From: Adhaeribacter radiodurans
Lineage (GTDB): Bacteria > Bacteroidota > Bacteroidia > Cytophagales > Hymenobacteraceae
Direction: 5' to 3'
Assembly (NCBI RefSeq): GCF_014075995.1
Contig: NZ_CP055153.1
Coordinates: 372,001 to 436,000, forward strand
DNA: 64,000 nucleotides
Shown in pieces: positions 21,488 through 30,172 of the stretch. Numbering within the stretch: position 1 is the first letter of the stretch; each line of letters opens with the position of its first letter. Made by a program: the position numbers and the translations under genes. The notes beneath the pieces are model-generated. The model did not search any database and was not told where the DNA came from. It saw nothing but the letters and a program-made list of their open reading frames with translations.

Positions 21488-21522
21488 TTCCATTAACTAT
21501 TTTGTTTTCTTTACTTTATCAC

Positions 21523-23421
21523 ATGAAATTTAAAAGTAATTTAAAAGTAACGCTTATCCTTTTGTGCTTTCTTTTTTGCCAGTCCGAAGGAATTGCTCAA
21601 TCCAATGCGCCTGCTGCTGCTCTTACCGCTATTCCTTTAACCGATCTCAGCGCTTTTAAGCCAGTAACCAACAACTGGAAGTTAGCCAAAGACGTTTTTT
21701 TTGACCCGATAAAAGGCGGTAACGGTAAAATTACAGCTGGTACCGGCATTCTGGTAAATACACTGGGCAAAAGCAATAACGGTCATTTATTTACTACCAT
21801 GGAGCACGGCGACATAGAGTTGGAATTAGACTTTATGATGGCAAAAGGTTCTAACGCCGGCGTGTATTTGCAAGGCCGCTACGAAGTGCAAATGTTTGAT
21901 TCCTGGGGCGAAACCGATCCAAAGTATTCGGATGCCGGCGCTATTTACCAGCGTTGGGACGAAAAACGCGGACCAGGCCGGGAAGGCTACGAAGGCCACC
22001 CACCGTTGGTAAACGTAAGCAAAGCGCCGGGTTTGTGGCAGCATTACAAAATAATTTTCCGGGCACCACGCTTTAACGCGCAAGGTCAAAAAATTGAGAA
22101 TGCCCGGTTTATAGAAGTATACCAAAATGGGGTATTAGTGCAAAAAAATATAGAAGTAACCGGCCCTACCCGCGCCGCTGCTTTCGAAGATGAAAAACCA
22201 TTGGGCCCTTTAATGATTCAGGGCGATCACGGAGCGGTAGCTATCCGCAATATTAAGTATCAGGCCTACGGCACCGAAGAAGTAAAGCTGCTAGATTTAA
22301 AATTAACGTCTTACGACAACATTAAAGCTTTATCGGATTTTAACACCAATGTGCCTAAATCGGAGATGGACATTGACGTGCTGGCGCATTTGGCTCCCGC
22401 TACCCGCGACCAATTTGCCGGGAAAATTACGAGTACTATTCAAGTGCCTACTTCCGGCGATTATAATTTTAACTTAAATCTGGCCTGGATTCCGATGGAT
22501 ACAAATCCGAACTACATCAACGGAGCCGGCGAACTAACCATTGGCGATAAAAAAGTTTTAACCGTAACGGGCAAAACCGGAGTAGCTTCTGGTACGGTAA
22601 ACCTGGCAGCCGGTACTTATCCTTTAACTTTATTTTATTTTAAAAGCTCGTCGTACTGGTACGCCCGCCGTAACGATATCATACTTACCGTAAGTGGACC
22701 GGGGGTAGCTTTAACTACTCTAAAAGCCCCCTTAAAAGTAGTGGAACCAGTAGGAGCAATAACCGTGAAGGTAGCCGATGAACCAGTAATGCAACGCGGT
22801 TTTCTGGAGCATATGGGTAAAAAAAGAACTCATGTGATATCGGTAGGAGAACCCGGTGGCGCCAATTACGCCGTTGATTTAAGCCGGGGCCAGTTCCTGC
22901 AAGTTTGGCGAGGCGATTTTTTAGAAACTACACCGATGTGGTACGGCCGGGGCGAAACCCAGTTAGAAGTACCTATGGGTAGCGTCACGCAATTCCCGGC
23001 TAAACCATCGCTCACGTTTTTAGCCGACCAGAATGCCGCCTGGCCCGATTCTAACGCTGCCTACAACAATTTAGGTTACGATGTAAGCAAAGCGGGTCGG
23101 CCGGTTTTTAAATATACGCTGGGTAATGCCAACGTAAGCGAAACCGTAGAACCTGAAGATAATGGCCGTAAGTTAACCCATACTTTTACCGTAACTCCGG
23201 GTCAGGAAACCCAGGCGATCTGGTGCCGGGTGGCCGAAGGCAGCAGCATTACCAAGCTACCGAATGGCTTATATGCCATTGGGGATAAAGAATACTTCGT
23301 ACAATTAGATAAAAAAGAAAAACCCGTTATTCGGAAAACGGCCCAGAATACCGAAGAAATGCTCTTGCCTGTAAAAGCCAAAGACGCAGCAGGAGTAGTA
23401 AAATATGCTATTGTGTGGTAG
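21523..23421 (+). CDS. Exported DUF1080 (3-keto-disaccharide hydrolase-like) protein
   Basis: 632 aa from the ATG at 21523, which opens a clear signal peptide (MKFKSNLKVTLILLC to GIAQ); the longer frame starts at TTG without purpose. The DUF1080 concanavalin-like domain (about 25-250) shows ELDFMMAKGSNAGVYLQGRYE, reported here only as a landmark, and VQMFDSWGETD. A PA14-like beta domain follows (about 275-410), then an unassigned C-terminal half. DUF1080 proteins are named 3-keto-disaccharide hydrolases. It lies 31 bp upstream of the cupredoxin fusion gene, so cotranscription is likely. Confidence 0.8.
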   Translation: MKFKSNLKVTLILLCFLFCQSEGIAQSNAPAAALTAIPLTDLSAFKPVTNNWKLAKDVFFDPIKGGNGKITAGTGILVNTLGKSNNGHLFTTMEHGDIELELDFMMAKGSNAGVYLQGRYEVQMFDSWGETDPKYSDAGAIYQRWDEKRGPGREGYEGHPPLVNVSKAPGLWQHYKIIFRAPRFNAQGQKIENARFIEVYQNGVLVQKNIEVTGPTRAAAFEDEKPLGPLMIQGDHGAVAIRNIKYQAYGTEEVKLLDLKLTSYDNIKALSDFNTNVPKSEMDIDVLAHLAPATRDQFAGKITSTIQVPTSGDYNFNLNLAWIPMDTNPNYINGAGELTIGDKKVLTVTGKTGVASGTVNLAAGTYPLTLFYFKSSSYWYARRNDIILTVSGPGVALTTLKAPLKVVEPVGAITVKVADEPVMQRGFLEHMGKKRTHVISVGEPGGANYAVDLSRGQFLQVWRGDFLETTPMWYGRGETQLEVPMGSVTQFPAKPSLTFLADQNAAWPDSNAAYNNLGYDVSKAGRPVFKYTLGNANVSETVEPEDNGRKLTHTFTVTPGQETQAIWCRVAEGSSITKLPNGLYAIGDKEYFVQLDKKEKPVIRKTAQNTEEMLLPVKAKDAAGVVKYAIVW

Positions 23422-23452
23422 ATAAAGAGAACTTCGGAAAGATAACAGTATC

Positions 23453-25606
23453 ATGAAAAAAGTAAATAAAATTAACTCACTGGCCAAAGTTACCCTAGTA
23501 GCGGCCGGGCTTTTATTTTTACAAAACATCGGTTGGGCGCAAACTAAGGTAAACCCAGCTACAGGCAGCAAACAACCGGCTCCTGCTCCCAAAGGCTTAG
23601 CCAAAGTAGAGGCCGCACCGGCCAAAGAAGATGACTATTATACCCTGATTTCGCTGCCAGTTCCGGAAGATGTTATTTTGGAAGTAGGTGGGATGGCTAC
23701 TTTACCAGACGGTAGCCTGGCAATCTGTACCCGCCGCGGTGAAGTTTGGAAAGTGTCGAACCCAACCGTTGCGGGCGAAGATCGGCCTACTTACAAACGC
23801 TTTGCTTCCGGCCTGCACGAGCCATTAGGCTTAGCTTATAAAGACGGCGATATTTACGTTACGCAACGCAGCGAAATTACCCGTTTACGCGATAACGACG
23901 GTGACGGTAAAGCCGATTCGTACGATAAAGTCTATTCCTGGCCTTTATCCGGCAATTACCACGAATATTCTTACGGCCCTACTTTTTTGCCCAACGGCAA
24001 TATGTTGGTAACGCTTAATGTGGGCTGGAGCAACAGCTTAGGCCACGGGGTAAGTTTGGTGCCTTGGCGTGGCTGGACTTTAGAAATTACGCCTGACGGT
24101 AAAATGACACCTTTTGCGGCGGGCATGCGTTCTCCGGCGGGTTATGGATTTAACGCAGCCGGCGATTTCTTCTACACCGAAAACCAAGGCGACTGGGTAG
24201 GTTCCGGCCGGATTTCGCACGTAGAAAAAGGTGACTTTTTAGGTAACGCCGAAAGTTTAAACTGGTCGGGCTTACCTGGCTCCCCTTTAAAGTTAAAACC
24301 GCAGGATGTACCTAATACTGGCGAACCATTGTACGATGTAGCCAAGCGGGTACCGGAGTTAAAAGCCCCGGCCATCTGGATGCCGCACGGCATTTTTGGT
24401 ATTTCTACCTCAGCTTTCTTAAACGACAATACCAACGGTAAATTTGGTCCGTTCCAGAACCAGATTTTTGTAGGCGACCAGGGCCAAAGCAAAATTATGC
24501 GCGTAGACCTGGAAAAAGTAAAAGGCGAATACCAAGGTGTAGCTTTCGGGTTCCGCGAAGGATTTTCATCGGGTATTTTACGGCAGGTATGGGGCAACGA
24601 TGGCTCCATGTTTGTGGGTATGACCAGTCGCGGTTGGTCATCGACCGGTAAAGAATTATACAGCTTACAGCGATTGGTCTGGACCGGCCGAACGCCTTTC
24701 GAAATGAAAACCATTCACGCCATGCCCGATGGTTTCGAAATTGAGTTTACCCAACCCGTAGATAAAGCTACCGCTTCTAATCTGGCTTCTTATAAGGTAA
24801 CTGGTTTTAACTATAAATACCACGCGACTTACGGTAGCCCCGTTATCAATAACAAAGAAAATTCAATAAGAGGTGTGGTGGTTTCGGAAGACGGCATGAA
24901 AGCGCGCCTGGTAGTAGATGATCTGCGTTTAGGCTACATTCACGAAATTAATTCGGATGGTGTTCGCTCTAAGTCTGGTCAGCCTTTGCTGCACACTGTT
25001 GGCTATTACACTCTGAACAATTTGCCGGATGGTGCTAAACTGAATATTGCCCAAGCGGCTGCCCCATCCCACGACCATGCCGCTATGATGGCGGCAGCGG
25101 GTAAAGCGGCTGGAAGCGCTAAAGCAACTAATAAAGCTAGCACGGCTGCTTCCGTAACATCTGGCAATGCAGTCGGTACCAAAATGGCTGCCAAACGTGT
25201 AACTGAAATGCCAGCTGATTGGAACGGGAATGCTGATTACACCATTAACCTGGGCACCAAACCCGGCCTTAAATTTGAACCATCGCAATTTCAGGTAAAA
25301 GCCGGCAGCAAAATCCGGGTAGTATTCCAGAACGACGACGATATGTTGCACAACTTTGTGGTAGTGTTACCCGGAACTGCCATTGAGGTAGGTAATTTGG
25401 CCATGAAATTAGGTTTAGAAGGTCAGCAGAAAAACTACATTCCGAACACCAACAAGGTATTGTATCACACAAATTTGCTGCAGCCACAATCTACCGAAAC
25501 CATTTACTTTACCGCGCCCGAAAAGCCCGGTAATTACACCTACGAATGTTCGGTACCCGGCCACTTTTACAGCATGCAAGGCACCATGAAGGTATTACCG
25601 AAATAA
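23453..25606 (+). CDS. Sorbosone dehydrogenase-like propeller fused to a cupredoxin
   Basis: 717-aa exported protein: signal peptide about 1-29 (ends GWAQ), a glucose/sorbosone dehydrogenase-type propeller (about 55-545), a His/Ala/Lys-rich linker (about 560-600), and a C-terminal azurin/plastocyanin-like domain. The type 1 copper ligands are visible: His633 (LHNF), Cys699 and His704 (ECSVPGHF) and Met708. Electron flow from the propeller cofactor to copper is inferred. The preceding fusion uses haem c in the same position, suggesting exchangeable acceptors. A terminator follows. Confidence 0.85.
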   Translation: MKKVNKINSLAKVTLVAAGLLFLQNIGWAQTKVNPATGSKQPAPAPKGLAKVEAAPAKEDDYYTLISLPVPEDVILEVGGMATLPDGSLAICTRRGEVWKVSNPTVAGEDRPTYKRFASGLHEPLGLAYKDGDIYVTQRSEITRLRDNDGDGKADSYDKVYSWPLSGNYHEYSYGPTFLPNGNMLVTLNVGWSNSLGHGVSLVPWRGWTLEITPDGKMTPFAAGMRSPAGYGFNAAGDFFYTENQGDWVGSGRISHVEKGDFLGNAESLNWSGLPGSPLKLKPQDVPNTGEPLYDVAKRVPELKAPAIWMPHGIFGISTSAFLNDNTNGKFGPFQNQIFVGDQGQSKIMRVDLEKVKGEYQGVAFGFREGFSSGILRQVWGNDGSMFVGMTSRGWSSTGKELYSLQRLVWTGRTPFEMKTIHAMPDGFEIEFTQPVDKATASNLASYKVTGFNYKYHATYGSPVINNKENSIRGVVVSEDGMKARLVVDDLRLGYIHEINSDGVRSKSGQPLLHTVGYYTLNNLPDGAKLNIAQAAAPSHDHAAMMAAAGKAAGSAKATNKASTAASVTSGNAVGTKMAAKRVTEMPADWNGNADYTINLGTKPGLKFEPSQFQVKAGSKIRVVFQNDDDMLHNFVVVLPGTAIEVGNLAMKLGLEGQQKNYIPNTNKVLYHTNLLQPQSTETIYFTAPEKPGNYTYECSVPGHFYSMQGTMKVLPK

Positions 25607-25630
25607 GATTCTTGTTTTGTTAACCTAACT

Positions 25631-25667
25631 AAAAAGCCGGTAAATTTTAAAAATTTACCGGCTTTTT
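25631..25667 (+). terminator. Intrinsic terminator after the cupredoxin fusion gene
   Basis: Perfect 17-bp stem (25631-25647 with 25651-25667), core AAGCCGGTAAA, 3-nt loop, ending in a five-T run. Closes the DUF1080-cupredoxin unit. Confidence 0.9.
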
Positions 25668-25724
25668 ATAGTATAGCCTTTTCGTAAATTCATCCGGAAT
25701 CCATTTTTTAAATTTTTATTATTT

Positions 25725-26573
25725 ATGCATACCAAATACCTGCTTTTATTACTTACTCTTTTTACTTTTTACACCACCCAAGCCGCTCAGGTTGATACCT
25801 TGGAAATAACCAGCACGGCCATGAATCAAAAGCTGCACGCCGGGATAGTAGTACCTGATAGTTACAAAAAGCAAAAAAAGGCGACTTACCCGGTACTTTA
25901 CTTGTTGCACGGTTACAGCGGTGATTTTCGGGATTGGTTAACTAAAGTGCCCGATAAAAGCGTACTCACCAGTATGGCCGATCAATACCAAACCATTATT
26001 GTTACTCCCGATGGCGGCTTTAGTAGTTGGTACCTGGATAGCCCTATAGATAAAAACAGCCGGTACGAAACTTTTATCACCCAAGAACTGGTGCAGGTCG
26101 TAGAAGCGAAATACCGGGCGATTACTGCCCGGGAAGGTCGGTTTATTTCGGGTTTAAGCATGGGAGGCCACGGAGCTTTGTACTTGTCGACGCGACATCC
26201 GGATATGTATTTAGCCGCGGGTAGCATGAGCGGCGCGTTAGATATTGCTTCTATTCAGGGTGGCGATTTAACAAAGAGTATCGAAGCTTTACTCGGCCCG
26301 AAAAGCCAGAACTACGGTCAGTTTATTCAAAATTCGGTGGTAAACATGGTACCTCAGATCAAAGCCAGTCCGGTAAAAATATTGTTTGATTGCGGCGTAG
26401 ACGATTTTTTAATTGAAAGTAACCGCGAGTTGCACCGGCGCCTAGTAATCGAAAAAGTACCCCACGAATACATCGAGCGACCGGGAGCGCATACCTGGGC
26501 CTACTGGGGCAACGCCTTGCCTTATCATCTATTGTTCTTCCAAAAAGCCCGGCAAGAAGCGGATAAAAAATGA
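25725..26573 (+). CDS. Exported esterase, alpha/beta hydrolase (EstD/FGH-like)
   Basis: 282 aa with a signal peptide (about 1-20, ending TQAAQ). The esterase D/S-formylglutathione hydrolase-like fold shows YPVLYLLHGYSGDFRDW, the nucleophile elbow GLSMGG (Ser145), an acidic residue in CGVDDF (Asp226/227) and His256 in GAHTWAYW. Such exported enzymes usually remove acyl groups from saccharides; the substrate here is not known. Followed by a long hairpin without a T-run. Confidence 0.85.
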   Translation: MHTKYLLLLLTLFTFYTTQAAQVDTLEITSTAMNQKLHAGIVVPDSYKKQKKATYPVLYLLHGYSGDFRDWLTKVPDKSVLTSMADQYQTIIVTPDGGFSSWYLDSPIDKNSRYETFITQELVQVVEAKYRAITAREGRFISGLSMGGHGALYLSTRHPDMYLAAGSMSGALDIASIQGGDLTKSIEALLGPKSQNYGQFIQNSVVNMVPQIKASPVKILFDCGVDDFLIESNRELHRRLVIEKVPHEYIERPGAHTWAYWGNALPYHLLFFQKARQEADKK

Positions 26574-27071
26574 TTCAGAACCTATCTGCCTTATAGCATT
26601 TCCCGTATTATTAGGTAATATGCTATAAGCGGATAGGTGAAAATTACTTTTATCTTTTTTACCAAATCTGGTATTTGCTAAATTATTGGAATTGGGTTCA
26701 AGTTTTTTAGAAATAACCATTGCCGAAGTGCTTAAAGCATGTACCTGATTTTACTTTTTCATTCATTTCCTGACAATGGCTGGTAACATAATAAGTTGCC
26801 AAAAAGCTCTTCTGGTTTGTCCCAACAACGAATCTGATTTAACCCTATTAGCCGAACGCATTTCGGCTCTTAAGCAATTAACCAAATAGAATTTTTTTGC
26901 CTTATATACTGCATAGATTAGGCCTATATTCGCAGTTTTCATACTCAAATTACTTTAACCGACGAAAAGATCCTTTTCAAGAAAGTAACTTATTTTAGTC
27001 CCTGCCGAGCGAGTTAGATACCCTAATTAATTTATAGTTAAATAGTTTTGCTAATCTTTGACAAACAAGCA
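26574..27071. other. Spacer with 3' hairpin
   Basis: 498 bp. It holds the hairpin at 26581-26637. A 37-codon frame at 26776-26889 lacks a ribosome binding site and family resemblance. Nothing else is supported. Confidence 0.45.
26581..26637 (+). repeat. Long hairpin downstream of the esterase gene
   Basis: Arms 26581-26599 and 26620-26637 pair over about 17 bp with one bulge and one G-U; the inner 9 bp (TTATAGCAT/ATGCTATAA) are perfect. It starts 8 nt after the stop codon. No T-run follows, so a 3' stabiliser or factor-dependent terminator is possible. Confidence 0.5.
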
Positions 27072-27617
27072 ATGGCAACTAAGAAAAATATATTTATAAT
27101 TATAGGCAGTGCGAGTGAAAACTCAGCAAATGAGAAATTAATAGATCAGTTTGCCAGGCTCACGCAAAATGAATTCAACGTAACCGTATTTCATGAATTA
27201 AAATCCCTACCTCATTTTGATCCGCAGTTATCAGCAAACAGTCCACCAAAGGCTATTGTAGAGTTTCGGGAAGCAATTGAAAAGGCAGATGGCTTGGTAA
27301 TTTGCACGCCCGAATATGTGTTTAGCATTCCCAGCGGTCTGAAAAATGTTATTGAGTGGTGCGTTGCCACAACCATATTTAGTGAAAAACCCACTGGCCT
27401 GATTACGGCTTCTGCCCACGGCCAAAAAGGACACGAAGAGCTACAATTGTTAATGAAAACAGTAGTGGCCAGGTTTACCGATGAAACAACATTGCTTATT
27501 CCAGGAATAAAGGGAAAGATAAGTGAGACAGGAGAAATAAAAGATAGCCAGACTAAGGAAGAATTTATGCAATTTATCAGGGCATTTAAAGATTTAACCA
27601 ATAACGCCAGTTACTAG
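27072..27617 (+). CDS. NAD(P)H-dependent FMN reductase family protein
   Basis: 181 aa from ATG 27072 (the frame opens at a TTG 24 nt earlier). Flavodoxin-like fold: FIIIGSASENSANEKLI forms the FMN phosphate loop, and TPEYVFSIPSGLKNVIEWC is the conserved active-site stretch of the NADPH-dependent FMN reductase/azoreductase family. Cytoplasmic quinone, azo or chromate reduction are all known in the family; none can be chosen here. Monocistronic by spacing. Confidence 0.85.
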   Translation: MATKKNIFIIIGSASENSANEKLIDQFARLTQNEFNVTVFHELKSLPHFDPQLSANSPPKAIVEFREAIEKADGLVICTPEYVFSIPSGLKNVIEWCVATTIFSEKPTGLITASAHGQKGHEELQLLMKTVVARFTDETTLLIPGIKGKISETGEIKDSQTKEEFMQFIRAFKDLTNNASY

Positions 27618-28182
27618 GTTCGATTGGTGGTCTAAGCAGCATGAGGAATATGTAATAGATTAAGAGTTCCAGTGTTAGGCCAGAATCCTGGAAGACTTAT
27701 TTGCTACCACCATCAAAACCATTTTTAGTTTTAATTAATTTACTAGGCTCATATAAGAGTGTGCATTTTCATACTGCTTTAAGAAGGATTGATTTTAAAA
27801 GGTAGTTTTATGATTTTTGAATAGTAACAACTAGGCAGTTATGTTACTATATTTAATATAGCTTCAGGTGTCTTCTTTTATTTATAAATTGGAGCCTAAG
27901 AAAATTCAGAAATACTAGAAACGGTTCTGACGGATAAGGCACCTTACAACCACCAACATGCGGCTTATGCAGCCGAAGAATAAGGGAAAGAAAATATATT
28001 TTCTTGAAATAAAAAGTTTTAAGAGTTAACCATAAGTACTTCCAGACTACTAACTATATAAAAAAGATAAAAACGAGAATACCTTTTATTTAACAAAACT
28101 ACTACCGGGCGAACTATTAGTAATTAGGCGCTTGCGAACTGTTTGGTGCAATATTGTTATAAACTCTTAACTCCAATCCGCC
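27618..28182. other. AT-rich spacer, nothing recognised
   Basis: 565 bp with no ORF of credible size, no convincing promoter and only weak short hairpins (for example CGGCT/AGCCG near 27965). Confidence 0.4.
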
Positions 28183-29880
28183 ATGAATTCTTGTACGCTC
28201 ATTCGATTCCTGTCGTTGGTACTTACTTTATTCCTGCTTCTGGCTTGTTCCCGGGCGAAAAATCAAGATCAGTTGGAAAAAGAATTACAATACCTTCCCT
28301 TGGCTAGGGGTGAAGTTACTTTGTGCGGTTCCGGATCAGATCAGTTTGGGTCCGTAGCATTTAGCCTGAGTTGTTCTGAGAAAGTAAAAAAGGATTTTAA
28401 TTTGGCTATTGCCCTGCTGCATTCTTTTGAATATACTGAGGCCGAGAAAGTATTTGCACGGGTAATGGATACCGATCCGGAGTGCGTAATGGCTTATTGG
28501 GGAGCGGCTATGTGTAACTTTCATCCGCTGTGGACCCCACCCAGTCCGGTTGATTTACAAAAGGGAGAGAAAATTATTGCTCTGGCGCGCACCATTGTAA
28601 ATGATAAATCTTCGCGGGAAGCAGATTACCTGGAAGCCATTGCTTCCATCTACGACCAATGGAATACCCTCGACCACCGCACGCGGTTACTTAAATACGA
28701 AAAAGCTTCCCGGAAAATTTTTGAGAAATATCCTCTGGATAGCGAAGCAGCCATTTTTTATGCGCTGGCTTTGGGAGCCGCCGCCGATCCAAAAGATAAA
28801 ACCTTCCATAAACAAAAGAAAGCCGGTTATATTTTAAACCAGATACTTGCGAATAAGCCTAATCACCCGGGTGTGGTACATTATCTTATTCACATTAATG
28901 ATTATCCGGAACTGGCCGAATTGGCTTTACCGGCTGCCCGAAAATATGCCTCCATTGCAACTGCCTCGGCTCACGCGCAACACATGCCGTCTCACATTTT
29001 CACGCGATTGGGCCTTTGGGACGAAGCCATTGAATCAAATATTAAATCGGTTTCGGCAGCACAATGTTACGCTGAAAGTTCCGGTATGAAGGGGCACTGG
29101 GATGAAGAACTACATGGCTTAGATTACCTGACCTACGCTTACTTGCAGAAAGCAAATGATACAAAAGCCATGGAGCAGATTCGATACTTACAAACCCTGA
29201 ATGAAGTATCTCCCATTAATTTTAAGGTTGCCTATTGCTTTGCTGCCATGCCGGCCCGGTACGCCCTAGAACGGAAAGATTGGAAAGCCGCTGGTCAATT
29301 AAACCTGGAGCCTACTAACTTGCCCTGGGAAAAATTTCTTTGGGAAAAAGCAAATATTCACTTTGCCCGTTTGCTGGGCGCTGTTCATATTCGTAAACTT
29401 AACCAGGCTCGCGCAGAGCTGGAGCAATTGGAACAAATTCACGGTAGGTTGGTACAAGCTAAAGAAGACTACAAAAGCAATCTCGTATTAATTCAAATTA
29501 AAGCTTCTAAAGGCTGGATTAAATTAGGAGAAGGTAAAAAAGAGGAGGCCATTGCGTTAATGACCGAAGCAGCGGAAATGGAAGATGCCACGGCAAAACA
29601 TCCCGTTACCCCCGGCGAAATTATTCCGGCCAGAGAACTATTAGGCGATATGTTTCTGGAAATAAGTAACTATGGTAATGCTCTTAAGGCTTACGAAGCT
29701 GATTTACAAAAACACCGCCACCGATTTAATGGCTTATACGGCGCCGGCCTGGCGGCCGAAGAATTAGGCGATACCAAAAAAGCCAAACAATATTATCAGC
29801 AACTTGTGGCTCTCACCAACTCGTCGGCCAGTAACCGCCCCCAACTGTTAGCAGCTCAATTATTTGTAAAAAATAATTGA
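28183..29880 (+). CDS. TPR-repeat lipoprotein
   Basis: 565-aa lipoprotein with lipobox LLAC (Cys22). A short N-terminal segment with two cysteines (LCGSGSDQFGS, SCSEKVKKDF) leads into tetratricopeptide-type helical repeats over the rest, such as LLHSFEYTEAEKVFARVMDTDP and the final NALKAYEADLQKH. HMPSHIFTRLGLWDEA is a recurrent motif in this class. Function is unassigned; a scaffold role is likely. No linked partner gene. Confidence 0.75.
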   Translation: MNSCTLIRFLSLVLTLFLLLACSRAKNQDQLEKELQYLPLARGEVTLCGSGSDQFGSVAFSLSCSEKVKKDFNLAIALLHSFEYTEAEKVFARVMDTDPECVMAYWGAAMCNFHPLWTPPSPVDLQKGEKIIALARTIVNDKSSREADYLEAIASIYDQWNTLDHRTRLLKYEKASRKIFEKYPLDSEAAIFYALALGAAADPKDKTFHKQKKAGYILNQILANKPNHPGVVHYLIHINDYPELAELALPAARKYASIATASAHAQHMPSHIFTRLGLWDEAIESNIKSVSAAQCYAESSGMKGHWDEELHGLDYLTYAYLQKANDTKAMEQIRYLQTLNEVSPINFKVAYCFAAMPARYALERKDWKAAGQLNLEPTNLPWEKFLWEKANIHFARLLGAVHIRKLNQARAELEQLEQIHGRLVQAKEDYKSNLVLIQIKASKGWIKLGEGKKEEAIALMTEAAEMEDATAKHPVTPGEIIPARELLGDMFLEISNYGNALKAYEADLQKHRHRFNGLYGAGLAAEELGDTKKAKQYYQQLVALTNSSASNRPQLLAAQLFVKNN

Positions 29881-30051
29881 GAACAAATTGTTATTTAAGC
29901 CTTTCTGAAAAATATTAGGCCCCTAAATAGTAGTCATTATTTAAAATTTTCAACATTTTATTTTAGCAAATTAAAAGTTATTGGCCGCATGTAAGAAAAT
30001 CAGTTCCTTAGCTGCACTACTTCAAATATTTAACACCTAAAAAGATTTTTT

Positions 30052-30059
30052 TATATTTG
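30052..30059 (+). promoter_or_regulatory. Predicted -7 element for the ABC-F gene
   Basis: TATATTTG matches TAnnTTTG. The implied leader of more than 100 nt is long for this clade and could hold attenuation signals, as occurs for some ABC-F genes. Confidence 0.4.
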
Positions 30060-30172
30060 CAGACGTAAACAGAAAACACTTTTTTATGTGATTCCCAATT
30101 TCTTTCCGGAAAAATAGATAGGCAACTGCTGAGCGGTTTCCTGGATTTTTCAATTTTTTAAAGAAAGAAATA

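Larger units (their letters stand above)
21044..21522. other. Spacer with structured repeat element
   Basis: 479 bp between two exported sugar-oxidation genes. It holds the inverted-repeat element at 21154-21227 and the -7 box at 21480. A 68-codon frame at 21107-21313 runs through the repeat and is not considered a gene. Confidence 0.5.

Noticed and set aside
26776-26889. 37-codon frame MAGNIISCQKALLV...
   Set aside because: No ribosome binding site, no terminator and no paralogue in the window; kept only as a note.
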